A stretch of DNA of 64,000 nt from CAIWHR01 sp963823215 (GCA_963823215.1 CAWGKT010000015.1:62001-126000); one strand, 5' to 3'; shown: positions 34,441-43,251, counted from the stretch's first letter. Made by a program: numbers and translations. The notes: generated by a model not told the origin, from the letters alone.

Positions 34441-34695
34441 TCAGCTTCTCGTTTTCCCGATGCGGTGGCCTTTGCCATCCGTCCTTGCTCCGCTCCAACC
34501 GGCTTCGATCCGGTCGGAGAGCCAGCGCTGCACATCGTTCTCAATCCAACCGACTGCACGCGGACCCAACGACACCGGCGCCGGGAACGTCCCGGCTTTG
34601 ATTCGAGCGTAGATCGTGCTGCGCGACAGCCCGGTGCGGGCTTCGACTTGTTTGCGCCGCAGAATGCAATAGGGTGTTCGGCTCGCAACGGCCAT
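34441..34695 (-). CDS. AlpA-family excisionase/transcriptional regulator
   Basis: An 84-residue MerR-like wHTH protein of the AlpA/Xis type. Start at the ATG at 34695, preceded by GAGGAGAC. Key marks: RRKQVEARTGLSRSTIYARI, KAGTFPAPVSLGPRAVGWIE and DVQRWL. AlpA proteins activate integrase genes or help excision of P4-like elements; here it is encoded opposite to the integrase. It is followed by a tail SDRIEAGWSGARTDGKGHRI of unknown role. Confidence 0.9.
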   Translation of the reverse strand: MAVASRTPYCILRRKQVEARTGLSRSTIYARIKAGTFPAPVSLGPRAVGWIENDVQRWLSDRIEAGWSGARTDGKGHRIGKTRS

Positions 34696-35873
34696 CAATG
34701 TCTCCTCGTGGATGTGGGTGGACGGCCCATCGTTCCATATGGCTCCGCCCCCGTCCGCCGGAAAACGTAAACAGGAGCCGACGGTTTTCGCCCGGAGCGA
34801 GACCATTCGTCAGTTTCAAGGGCATGATCCACAGGCCACGGCGCGCCCCGGAATGCCGGTTGCCCACCGCGGCGCGCGCTCGCGTGCGATAGGGGCGCCG
34901 CCCGCGCGCCGCCGTGGATAACCACCGGTCAGGGGAGGTTTTTGTTGGATGCCACTCCCCTGCTCACTCATGCCGCGCCGCGAATTGCAAGCCGAAAACG
35001 ATTCCTTTCAATCGCCGTTTTTCGCTTGAGCAGATCTTGCAGTCGGACTACCGTTGCCGCAGTTCGCTTGGCTGAGCTTCAGCCCGCTGATGGCGTAACC
35101 ATCGCCCTTTAAGCCGGATCGGCCTCCTCGAGACAGCCGGCGAGCCACTAGGCTGGAGGTTTCGTACTCACCAGCGGTCGGGAATCGACCGGAGCGTTTG
35201 CATTGCCGTCATTGTGACGGCGTTGTAAGTCGCGCTCGCGTGCAGTCGCGGCTGTCTACCGTCCTCGGTAGCGGCCCCACGGCGCAAGCATCGTTGGTCC
35301 CTGGTCCGGTCGATGTGCATTGCACACGCCCGGACAACGTCGCGTTCCATGCCAAAACTCGGCAAGGGCAATGCGCGACTCCCTGCGCCAAGGTATCACC
35401 GGCGCAATCGTCATCCCCTGCGCCAATCCACCTGTACCAGTAGCGTCGTTACTAACGGCGGAGCCGGTAGTGACGACGCGCCGATCCTCCGTCCCAACAA
35501 GGAGTTATGTGGCGCTGGCGCAAGTGATGGCCCCAAGTGATGGGCTCCCTGACCCATCGTCGTCGTCGTAGAGCCGCGCAATACGGCTCGTCCTTGCCCG
35601 CCTCGCGGGCGTCAAGCAGCGCCGTACGGCGCCCCCACGAACTCTGGGTCAAGGGTTCACATCGATGGACGCGATTTCCCACCGGAAGCACCCTCGACGC
35701 CAAGAGCGGGTGCAGCCGCGGCCAGCAGCAAAAACACTGCACACAGCGGGAGTGGTGTCCCCGACGTCCCTTGTAAATCTCACCCGCTCAAGCGCGGTGA
35801 GACGGACAGACACACTAAGCAGACCGAGCAGACACCGGCAGCAAAGAAGGTAACCGACCATTTCGAGGAGCCG
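34696..35873. other. 1.2-kb island stretch without a convincing gene
   Basis: Between alpA and the second recombinase. Short open frames have no recognisable features or good ribosome sites. A hairpin (CTCACC ... GGTGAG, about 35779-35800) lies before the recombinase gene. It may once have held replication or cargo genes, or may be regulatory; nothing more can be supported. Confidence 0.45.
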
Positions 35874-36742
35874 ATGCAAGACTTGAACTATGAACTGAAG
35901 CAACTCTGCAAACACAATCGCGACGGGAGCTATGCCACCCAGGCCAACCGGGAACGCATCCTGACGCTCATCGCCAACCAGCTACAGGAAATGGGCTATG
36001 TGAACATGCGTGCCCAGAGCCTGAAAGCCCGGCACGTCGAGGCGCTGGTGCAGCGCTGGCTGGCCGAAGGATTATCCGCCGGGACGCTCAAAAACCGGAT
36101 GACGACCCTGCGCTGGTGGGCAGAGAAGATCGGCAAGCCCAACGTCGTTGCCAAGAGCAACGAAGCGTATGGCATTCCCGACCGGCGCTACGTGACCAAT
36201 GTCAGCAAGGCGCGCCAGCTGACTTCCGGCGATCTCGCCCAGGTTTCCGATCCGTACACGCGTATGTCGCTCCAGCTGCAAGCGGCGTTCGGGCTCCGGC
36301 GCAAGGAGTCCATCAAGATTCAACCGGCGTGGGCGGATCGCGGCGACATGCTCATGCTCAAGGCCAGTTGGGGCAAAGGCAAGCGCGCCCGCGAGATCCC
36401 GATCCGCAATGCTGAGCAACGCCGTGTCCTGGATGAGGTGAAGCGCTTTGCCGGCAAGGGTAGTCTCATACCGGTCGAGATGAGTTATGTGGAGCAGCTG
36501 CGCCGCTTCGAGTATCAGTGCGACCGGGCGGGCATTCACCGAGTGCACGGCCACCGTCATCAGTACGCCCAGGAACGCTACCGCGAACTCACCGGGTGGT
36601 CGGCGCCAGCCGCGGGTGGACCGCGATCGAGAGAACTCACCCGTGAGCAGAAGACCCGATCGATCGCGAGGCGCGACTGACCATCACCGGCGAGCTCGGG
36701 CACGGGCGCGAGCAAGTCACGGCGATTTATTGTGGAAGGTAG
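35874..36742 (+). pseudogene. Second tyrosine recombinase (integrase-domain protein), C-terminal frameshift
   Basis: A phage-integrase-like protein of the type with a short N-terminal core-binding domain (PF12834/PF12835-like), common on integrative elements. The ribosome site is GAGGAG before the ATG at 35874 (MQDLNYELKQLCKHNRDGSY). Catalytic features: FGLRRKESIKI (Arg), HGHRHQYAQERY (His/Arg box) and, in another frame, HGREQVTAIYCGR with the Tyr nucleophile. The annotated frame stops at 36680 after TREQKTRSIARRD. The intended ending ITGELGHGREQVTAIY lies in the neighbouring frame from about 36657 to the TAG at 36740-36742. As read it lacks the Tyr and would be inactive. Confidence 0.82.
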
Positions 36743-36987
36743 GGCGTTTCGGCTGGACTTGCTTGACGCGTCGGAAAGGGAACGGCTGGGATACGCGTCG
36801 AGCCAGAGGTTCAAGTGGACGCCAAAAATGGCTGCAATGTCGCGACACCAGCCGTTCAGTCGCGGTTCGTCAATGGGCGCGTTCGGCCAGAAGCCGACGA
36901 TCAGTGTCTCTGGCCGATTGAACTGCGAGCGGACGCCTCACTGCAAGTGCGCGTTTGGCGCAATCCCGAGCCTGACGCAGCACGTTC

Positions 36988-38667
36988 TTAGAGTCCGACC
37001 TGCGCCAGCATTTGCCGCAGCCGTGCTAACTGCCGTACGGCAGTCATGGGGTAGCTCTGCAGCCAAACATCCAGTGAGAACCCCGGCGCGAGACTGCGTA
37101 TCTCGGCGGCCTCCCACTCGGCGGCACGCCGCTCATTATTGGCCACAAGTGCGGCCGCCAGAAAAATCCGAGCTTCCAGATCCACGGGATTGCGCGTCGC
37201 TGCCTCGCGCAGGTTGATGATCGCCTGCTCGGCATCGCCTTGGCAGAAAAATGCGCGGCCCAGGCCCAGGAAGTAGAGATGGCCTCCGCCGGGATCAAGT
37301 CGCAGCGCCGTACGTATCAGCGGAATACTTTTCGCTGGCTCGCCTATGTAGGTGTAGATCCCCGCCATTAGTGCATAAGCATCGGCGTACGAGCGGTTCA
37401 ATTCGACCGCCTTGTTCAGCGCCTCGAGCGCCTGCTCGTGGTGGCGCTGCTGGGTGTACACGAAGCCCAGAGCCCAGTGCACTTCCGGGGTGTCCGGGTC
37501 GATTTGACGCGCGGATTCGGCAATTTCGAGGGCCCGTGCCAGCGACGATGCTCCGTCCGCCATGGGGCGCAGACGCGGTTCGATTGCATATGTCATGGCC
37601 AGTCCCGCGTAGGCGCGTGCGAAAGCCGGGTCGGCTTCGATCGCCTTGCGGTAGGACTCCCGCGCGGCGTCATTGGCGGCGGCCTGCCTCACGAGGAACT
37701 GTGACTGGCCGCGCAGGAACTGGTCGTACGCCGCGAGGTTTCGAGTGTAGCGCTGCGCAGCCTGCACTTTGGCAGCGTCCTGCAGCTTGCCGGGTAGCAC
37801 TTCGACCAGACCTCGACTGACCTCATCCTGCACGGTGAAAAGATCGCGGAACGGCCGTTCCACCCGCTCCGACCATAGCTGCCGGCGTGTCTGGCTGTCG
37901 GTAAGGTAGACATTGATACGCAAGGTCTCACCCTCACGCTGGACGCTGCCGGTTACCACATAGCGCGCTCGCGGAGCTGGCGGCTCGGCCACGGCGGTAC
38001 GGACAACGCGAAGCCCTTCGAGCCGTGAGAGATCAACCATTAGGTCGTTACTGATCCCGCGCGCAAGGTAGGCCTGGTCGGGGCCTGCCCCCATTGAGTC
38101 GAACGGCACTACCGTGACGGTCGGTCCGTCGGCGTATACCTCGAGTGTGGGAGGTGGCAGCGGTGTCGGTGCGTGCCTCGCAAGGTAAGCGGCGGCCGCC
38201 GCGGCCAGTAACACCGCGCCGATCGCGGCGACGGTAATGTGGATGCCGGCCGGCCGCGCGGCGAGGGCCGGAGGCACGGCGATCCCGCTCGGCGCCGCCC
38301 GAACCACGCCGCGGGCGGCCGTGCGCCGCCGCACTGGCGCGACCAGCCGATAGCCCCCCTTGGCGATGGTCTCCACATATGTGGGCGCGCGGGCGTCGTC
38401 GCCCAGCGCGCGCCGCAACTTGATGATCGTCTGCGTTAGCGCTTCGTCGCCCACCACCACGGCGGGCCACACAGCGTCGAGCAATTGGTTGCGGCCGACT
38501 ACGCTGCCGGGCTGGTCGGCGAGCTGCATCAGCACCTGCATCACCTTGGGTTCCACGCGGACCGTCGAGCCGTCGCGCGCCAGTTCGTTGGCCGCGGCAT
38601 CGATCCGCCACTCGCCGATCTCAAGCGCCGCCGTGAAGTTTGAATGGCCGGTTGCGGCGCTTGTCAT
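36988..38667 (-). CDS. CadC-like winged-helix transmembrane regulator with TPR domain
   Basis: About 559 residues from the ATG at 38667 (MTSAATGHSNFTAALEIGEW; a TTG at 38688 would add seven residues). Residues about 10-105 form an OmpR/CadC winged helix (PKVMQVLMQLADQPGSVVGR, then ALTQTIIKLRRALGDDARAP, TYVETIAKGGYRLVAPV). A single membrane segment follows (IHITVAAIGAVLLAAAAAAY). The periplasmic part has a TolB-like domain (VTVVPFDSMGAGPDQAYLAR) and several TPRs. Such proteins sense an outside signal and bind DNA while in the membrane. It lies inside the island, divergent from the cupin gene 139 bp away, its most likely target. Confidence 0.87.
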   Translation of the reverse strand: MTSAATGHSNFTAALEIGEWRIDAAANELARDGSTVRVEPKVMQVLMQLADQPGSVVGRNQLLDAVWPAVVVGDEALTQTIIKLRRALGDDARAPTYVETIAKGGYRLVAPVRRRTAARGVVRAAPSGIAVPPALAARPAGIHITVAAIGAVLLAAAAAAYLARHAPTPLPPPTLEVYADGPTVTVVPFDSMGAGPDQAYLARGISNDLMVDLSRLEGLRVVRTAVAEPPAPRARYVVTGSVQREGETLRINVYLTDSQTRRQLWSERVERPFRDLFTVQDEVSRGLVEVLPGKLQDAAKVQAAQRYTRNLAAYDQFLRGQSQFLVRQAAANDAARESYRKAIEADPAFARAYAGLAMTYAIEPRLRPMADGASSLARALEIAESARQIDPDTPEVHWALGFVYTQQRHHEQALEALNKAVELNRSYADAYALMAGIYTYIGEPAKSIPLIRTALRLDPGGGHLYFLGLGRAFFCQGDAEQAIINLREAATRNPVDLEARIFLAAALVANNERRAAEWEAAEIRSLAPGFSLDVWLQSYPMTAVRQLARLRQMLAQVGL

Positions 38668-38806
38668 CGACCAAATGAAGAGACGCAAGTCACTGAAGTC
38701 GCTCGCCTTGTTTTCCCTAGGAAAAGCTTAGGAGTTTCATCGGGAGTTCCATGTTGGGCAATCGTATACCTTAAGCGCTGTCCAACCAACCAAACGAGGG
38801 CACATC

Positions 38807-39223
38807 GTGAACAGACTCATCTCGTACGTCAGTACCGCCGCTTTCGCAGTAGCCGTAACGTCAGTAGCCGTAACGTCATTCGCTCCCGCTGCCGCGGCGC
38901 AGCAGACGAAAGGCGTAGCGGTGAAGCTGCTTGGAACGGTCGACCTTGGCCCGGAAATTGAGGGTATGACCGGGCGCCAACTCCGCATGCGAATGATCAC
39001 TATAGAGCCAGGAGGCGTGTTCGGCCCCGTTCACGACCATAAGGACCGGCCGGGTATCGTCTACATACTGCAGGGAACCATTACCGATCATCGAAACGGC
39101 GCCGCGACCGACTATGGACCGGGTCTCGGGTGGCCGGAGGACCGGAACACCGTGCACTGGCTCGAGAACCGAGGAACGACGCCCGCTGTCGAGGTGTCGG
39201 TCGACATCGTAAGGCAGCAGTAA
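38807..39223 (+). CDS. Secreted single-domain cupin protein
   Basis: A 138-residue cupin with an N-terminal signal peptide (AAFAVAVTSVAVTSFAPAAA, cut near AAAQQ). Cupin motif 1 appears in GGVFGPVHDHKDRPGIVYIL (metal ligands H-x-H and E/D position replaced by D), motif 2 in NTVHWLENRG. It probably binds a metal in the periplasm; a catalytic role is unproven. It is divergent from the CadC-like regulator on the island and the pair is likely one regulatory unit. The sequence shows an internal near-repeat in the leader (VAVTSVAVTS). Confidence 0.87.
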   Translation: MNRLISYVSTAAFAVAVTSVAVTSFAPAAAAQQTKGVAVKLLGTVDLGPEIEGMTGRQLRMRMITIEPGGVFGPVHDHKDRPGIVYILQGTITDHRNGAATDYGPGLGWPEDRNTVHWLENRGTTPAVEVSVDIVRQQ

Positions 39224-39641
39224 GCTCAGTTCTGACAACGGCGGGCCGGCCTTCCGGCCCGCGATACGGCTATTCGCCGCGTCCAGGATCGTGAGCTTTG
39301 GGATGACCTCGTTGGCAACCCAGTCGGGCAGCCTGCCACCCGGACATCTTTCACGCGCTCAGTTGGCCCCTTCGAGCGTCCGGTTGTCAAGAGAGGCGGC
39401 GACCGGTTAGGGTCGGGCACGGTCGCCCGCTCCCTTGCGATGAGTGGCGGGTCTACGACCTAGACCGGCCCTTCACGCCTGGGTGACTGCTGTGCGTCAC
39501 CAAGCGGCAACTCGGATCGGCTTGGCGGCCGGCCGTGACCGGCCACCTCCGGCCATTCGAGCAAGTTCACGAAGTGGTAAGAATGGTGGTAAGGGTAAGG
39601 TCCGGCTCGCAAAATGGCCGTGTAGCCCCGAGGATTGGCAG
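39224..39641. other. Right end of the island, non-coding
   Basis: About 420 bp between the cupin gene and attR. It starts with a hairpin (39241-39262) and holds a full TGGTGGTAA arm site at 39584-39592 and a partial one at 39573-39580. No gene was recognised. Confidence 0.6.
39241..39262 (+). terminator. Hairpin after the cupin gene
   Basis: GCGGGCCGG (39241-39249) and CCGGCCCGC (39254-39262) form a perfect 9-bp stem with a CCTT loop, 17 bp after the cupin stop. There is no T-run, so its terminator strength is uncertain. Confidence 0.6.
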
Positions 39642-39666
39642 GGTTCGATTCCGACCCCCGCCTCCA
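39642..39666 (+). other. attR of the tRNA-Cys island (25-bp direct repeat, right copy)
   Basis: An exact copy of bases 32146-32170, the 3' end of tRNA-Cys. The bases upstream do not form a tRNA, so this is a partial target duplication left by integration and marks the right boundary of an element of about 7.5 kb. Confidence 0.88.
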
Positions 39667-39668
39667 AT

Positions 39669-40034
39669 TTGCCTGACTTCAGGAGTCGAACAGCGAAAAA
39701 GCCCCGCGGATCGGGGAAGAGATTCCTTCCGGGTCGTTCTGGCAATCCCGGCGGCCGTCCCAAGCGCGCGCCGGAAGAACTGGACTTGATCGCTTCGTGC
39801 ACGAGCAAGTCACCTGAGGCGTTCGCCGTAATCGAGGATCTGATGGCGACGTCGAGGAACGACCGGGTCCGCATGGACGCGGACCTTGCCATCATCGAAC
39901 GCGCCCACGACAGACCGACCCCGCCGACAACGCTTGCCGGCAGGGCTGGCGGGCCAGTTCAGGTGGAGGCCGTACAGACCGACTACGCCGCGTTGCGCGC
40001 GGCGCTGGCGGAGCGCTCCCGGCAGGTTACGTAA
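39669..40034 (+). CDS. DUF5681 domain protein
   Basis: Begins just past attR. The first plausible start is the TTG at 39669 (LPDFRSRTAKKPRGSGKRFL), since the open frame further upstream crosses the attachment site. About 121 residues. The motif FLPGRSGNPGGRPKRAPEEL (residues about 18-38) is the DUF5681 signature, usually seen in phage- or island-associated proteins. The function is unknown. Its place directly after attR suggests another mobile element or a remnant of one at the same site. The start is uncertain. Confidence 0.65.
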   Translation: MPDFRSRTAKKPRGSGKRFLPGRSGNPGGRPKRAPEELDLIASCTSKSPEAFAVIEDLMATSRNDRVRMDADLAIIERAHDRPTPPTTLAGRAGGPVQVEAVQTDYAALRAALAERSRQVT

Positions 40035-40134
40035 TGCCGGCGGGGAATCGCCAGCAGGTGGCCGTCGAGCCCGCTCGTTTTGGGGCACTGAGTGCAGGGT
40101 GCCGACGGATGCCGACGTAACGCGACGCGGGCGC

Positions 40135-40329
40135 TCAGGTGCGGAAGGCGAATGTCGCCAACAGCGCAAGCAGGGCAACCACCTGAAGGACGACCCGGTA
40201 TCGCATCCAATGCTCGCTGTCGAACGGGCCATCTTCGCCGTGGTAAATCATCGAGGCGATCCCGAGGGCGAGCGTGGCAAACGTGGCAAGGGTCGCCACG
40301 ACGACCAGTAACGTAACAAAAAAAGTCAT
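40135..40329 (-). CDS. Small two-helix membrane protein (HIG1-like)
   Basis: A 64-residue protein with two hydrophobic segments (FFVTLLVVVATLATFATLAL and VVLQVVALLALLATFAF) joined by a polar loop (YHGEDGPFDSEHWMRYR). The MRYRVVLQ junction before the second helix resembles the HIG1/twin-transmembrane family, associated with cytochrome oxidase assembly in other organisms. GGAGG lies 7 nt before the ATG. Small size and strong ribosome site support a real gene. Function is an inference from family likeness. Confidence 0.78.
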   Translation of the reverse strand: MTFFVTLLVVVATLATFATLALGIASMIYHGEDGPFDSEHWMRYRVVLQVVALLALLATFAFRT

Positions 40330-40595
40330 GGCAGCCTCCTTTCGCGCTATGCAAGATCAACTGCTTCTGGCACTGGACAGTATTGAAGGAATCAACGATT
40401 GGCGCAACTAATGGAGTTGTGCGCTGCAGCACTGCAGGCGGCACACGGAACGCAAGTGCGCGATGCCAGATGCGGTCCCGTAAGTGGGGGGCTCAGGGCA
40501 ATCACAACGCCCTACGGCACGGGTTCTACGCCGCGAAGACGCGTACTTGCTAACATCACGATCCCTAACACCGGGGAAAGAAAGCGGAGAGATAC

Positions 40596-40832
40596 ATGAT
40601 CAAGATTGCAGGTTTGCTTCTCGTCGCCGCGATTGCCACGTTTGGTCTGCACGCCTTCGGTCAGATCCGAGCGGATGTGCGCCCGTCAATGACGCCAATC
40701 AGCAGCTCTTCGTCCAACGGAATTTCGTATGCGTGGTTTTACGACAGCACCGAGCGAACGGTCTTCGCGTGCCGAATTGGTCAGGCGTCCGGAGATACAG
40801 TGGAATGCAAGGCCAAGGCAACTCTTCCGTAG
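40596..40832 (+). CDS. Small secreted hypothetical protein
   Basis: 78 residues, unrecognised. The signal-peptide-like N-terminus MIKIAGLLLVAAIATFGLHA is followed by a short polar domain with two Cys (VFACRIGQASGDTVECKAKA) that could form a disulfide. A good ribosome site (GGAGAG) lies 4-10 nt before the ATG. Its neighbours are unrelated small genes. No function can be assigned. Confidence 0.7.
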   Translation: MIKIAGLLLVAAIATFGLHAFGQIRADVRPSMTPISSSSSNGISYAWFYDSTERTVFACRIGQASGDTVECKAKATLP

Positions 40833-40991
40833 CGTCGAGGAGTGGCGCCACCCGCAGCCGCTACAGGCCGGACAACATCGCTTTGCGCGCGATGCTCGCG
40901 GAGCGCGGCACGCAGGGCCCGTGACGGTGATAATGATCACGCGGACGGAGAAGGCGGGTCAGACCTGTTAGAATACCGGCCCTCACCACCG

Positions 40992-41246
40992 GTGCTCGCC
41001 TTGACCCAAATCCTGAATTGCCTGACGAAATACGGTCAACGACTCGACTCGGAACTCGCCAAGGAGACCGGCGTGCCGCTCACGAAGGTGCGACAGCGTC
41101 TCGCGGAATTGGCGGCCACGGGCGCCATCGTCACCTGCAATCTGACGCGTTTCGAGCACGGCAAGCGGATCGACGCGTTGGTTTGTCGCCTCTCGGGCTG
41201 GGCCCCACCTCCAGCGCCCGGTCGAAAAGCCAAGCTACCCGCGTAG
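40992..41246 (+). CDS. Small winged-helix transcriptional regulator
   Basis: 84 residues from the GTG at 40992 (LALTQILNCLTKYGQRLDSE); a TTG at 41001 is also possible. The HTH is KETGVPLTKVRQRLAELAAT, followed by a wing (GAIVTCNLTRFEHGKRIDAL) and a tail (GWAPPPAPGRKAKLPA). Similar 80-90-residue regulators of unknown target occur widely in betaproteobacteria. There is no ligand domain, so it may act by simple DNA binding. Confidence 0.78.
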   Translation: MLALTQILNCLTKYGQRLDSELAKETGVPLTKVRQRLAELAATGAIVTCNLTRFEHGKRIDALVCRLSGWAPPPAPGRKAKLPA

Positions 41247-41783
41247 GCAGCCGTAGGACTCCTGCTGCTGCCCCGCTGCAGGCCCATGTGATGCCGGTGG
41301 TGCGCCCGGACGTGGTGGACGTCACACCGCGGCGGCGCGGCTACTTGATCGGCGGGTGGCCCGGCGCGTTGCTCGCGTGACCTGCCCCCCGTAGTAGTGC
41401 CGGGGCGGTGTTAGCAAAGTCCGGGTCGAAAGATTAGCTGATTTCCTTCATTGATGACGACCGCGGACCCTTTCGGCGACGCGTTGCGGCGAACTCGGCT
41501 GGGGTCCGGTAGCAGCGGCCACGCCGATCCCCACGGAGTCCCCCGCACACGGAGCAAAAACGGCCCCGCGGTAACGCTCCACCGCCCTGTCTCCCCGCCA
41601 GCCGCCGCGCGTCAACCCGTGATAGCCTGACCTTGGCTGCGTTGAATCGCGCATCCATCGGGCCAGAGGATCATCTACCACACCTGCGGCGGGATGATGC
41701 CCATCCTGGAATCCCCCCTCATCGCGAATTTCGCCGTTGCGGCGAGTGGCTGTTCGCATCAATATTTCTCTTGGGAGTAGGCA
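41247..41783. other. 537-bp stretch holding only a gene remnant
   Basis: Between the wHTH and SDR genes. The only recognisable coding trace is a 15-codon piece resembling the uroporphyrinogen-decarboxylase family (41667-41711). The rest has no coding look on either strand. Confidence 0.5.
41667..41711 (+). pseudogene. Remnant resembling URO-D/MtaA-family decarboxylase
   Basis: The reading RIIYHTCGGMMPILE at 41667-41711 matches the highly conserved segment of uroporphyrinogen-decarboxylase-like (URO-D family) proteins. A stop lies 22 bp upstream in the same frame and the reading loses likeness afterwards. The piece is short, so the call is tentative. Confidence 0.45.
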
Positions 41784-42638
41784 ATGAGTATCGACCTGTC
41801 TGCGATGTTCGGCTTGAAGGGGAAGACGGCCATCATTACGGGCGGCGGCGGCGACCTGTGCGCGGCACTCTCGCTCGCGATCAGCGGCGCCGGGGCGAGG
41901 GTCGCGATCCTGGATATCCGGCTCGACAAGGCGCAGGCCGTTGCCGACGCAGTGACGGGCGCCGGAGGAACGGCGGCGGCCTATGCCTGCGACGTCCTCG
42001 ACGAGCAGAGCCTGCGCTCGGTCTACGACGCGATTTGCGCGTCCTGGGGCAGGCCGGACATTCTTCTGAATGGAGCAGGCGGGAACGTCCCGAGCGGCAG
42101 CACGAAGCTGGAGTTCCTGGACCGGGGCCTGCTGGGCGACGCGGCCGAGCGCGATTTCTTCGATCTCGAGCTCGAGGGCGTCAGGAAGACCTTCGACCTC
42201 AACTTCCTCGGCAGCTTTCTGCCGACCAAGGTTTTCGCCCGTGGCATGGTCGAGCAAGGCTCGGGCTGCGTCCTGAACATCGCCTCGATGGGCGCCCTCA
42301 CCCCGCTCACCCAGGTCGGGGCCTACTCGGCGGCGAAGGCCGCGGTGGCCAATTTCACCGCCTGGCTCGCCGTCCATTTCGCCCGCACGGGCGTGCGCGT
42401 GAACGCGATCGCCCCGGGGTTCTTTCTGACGGAGCAGCTCAAGTTCCTCCACATAGACCAGGCCACGGGCCAGCCTACGCCGAGGTCGAGGAAGGTCCTG
42501 GCCCATACGCCGATGGGCCGTTACGGAGATCCCGGCGAGCTGGCCGGCGCCGTGCTCTATCTTCTCTCCGACGCCTCCAGCTTCGTCACGGGCATCGTGC
42601 TCCCGATCGACGGCGGCTTCTCGTCCTATAGCATCTGA
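41784..42638 (+). CDS. SDR family oxidoreductase (D-mannonate/fructuronate-type)
   Basis: A 284-residue classical short-chain dehydrogenase. NAD(P) binding is seen in TAIITGGGGDLCAALSLAIS, the Asp for NAD preference in AILDIRLD, LNGAGG (NNAG-type), catalytic Ser in LNIASMGAL and Tyr-x3-Lys in YSAAK. It ends GIVLPIDGGFSSYSI. It resembles SDR-type fructuronate/mannonate reductases of sugar-acid catabolism, but no other sugar-acid gene is intact here. The ribosome site GGGAG and ATG at 41784 are clear. The LanC-like fragment begins immediately after its stop. Confidence 0.88.
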   Translation: MSIDLSAMFGLKGKTAIITGGGGDLCAALSLAISGAGARVAILDIRLDKAQAVADAVTGAGGTAAAYACDVLDEQSLRSVYDAICASWGRPDILLNGAGGNVPSGSTKLEFLDRGLLGDAAERDFFDLELEGVRKTFDLNFLGSFLPTKVFARGMVEQGSGCVLNIASMGALTPLTQVGAYSAAKAAVANFTAWLAVHFARTGVRVNAIAPGFFLTEQLKFLHIDQATGQPTPRSRKVLAHTPMGRYGDPGELAGAVLYLLSDASSFVTGIVLPIDGGFSSYSI

Positions 42639-42639
42639 C

Positions 42640-43251
42640 TGGACCCAGGATCTGTATGGTGCGCAGTCCACCTACCTCGATGCCGTTCACGGTTTCGTGG
42701 CCACGGCGTCGCCACTGATCCACGGACGCCACCTGTTGCGTGACGGGTCCTGGGCGGCGTGGCGGGCCTGCATCGCCACCACCATCACGCGTACAGCCGT
42801 GTGGGATGGCGATCAAGCCAGCTGGCCCACGCACCTGGTACGGCCAGGCGATCGTGGATCGCGGCCTCTGATGCAGTTCTGTCACGGGGCCCCGGGATTC
42901 GTCATCTGCCTTGGCGAATTTCCAGGCGCCGAACTGGACGACCTGCGGTTGGCGGCCGGCCGCGCCGTGTGGGCCGCAGGTCCGTTGACCAAAGGTTCGA
43001 ACCTCTGCCACGGCACCGGCGGCAACGGCTACGCGTTCCTGAAGCTGTACCAGCGCATGCGAGACCCCCTTTGGCTGGGCCGTGCCCGCGCCTTTGCAAT
43101 GCACGGCATCGCGCAGACCGAGGAGGACGTCGCACGGCACGGCCAAATGCGGTATTCCCTGTGGACCGGCGACCCCGGTTTTGCGATCTACCTTTGGGAT
43201 TGCGTGCGGGGCAAAGCGACCTTCCCGACGCTGGACGTCTTCTACGCGTGA
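42640..43251 (+). pseudogene. LanC-like protein, N-terminally truncated
   Basis: The frame from 42640 reads DWTQDLYGAQSTYLDAVHGF and onward with strong likeness to LanC-like (lanthionine-cyclase/LanCL) proteins. The zinc-ligand boxes QFCHGAPGF (Cys) and NLCHGTGGNGY (Cys-His) are both present, as is the terminal block (MRYSLWTGDPGFAIYLWDC). Normal LanC-like proteins have about 400 residues; only about the last 200 remain and likeness starts one codon after the SDR stop, with no good start codon (a GTG at 42697 is internal to the homology). A deletion has probably joined it to the SDR gene. No lanthipeptide precursor is visible. Confidence 0.72.
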
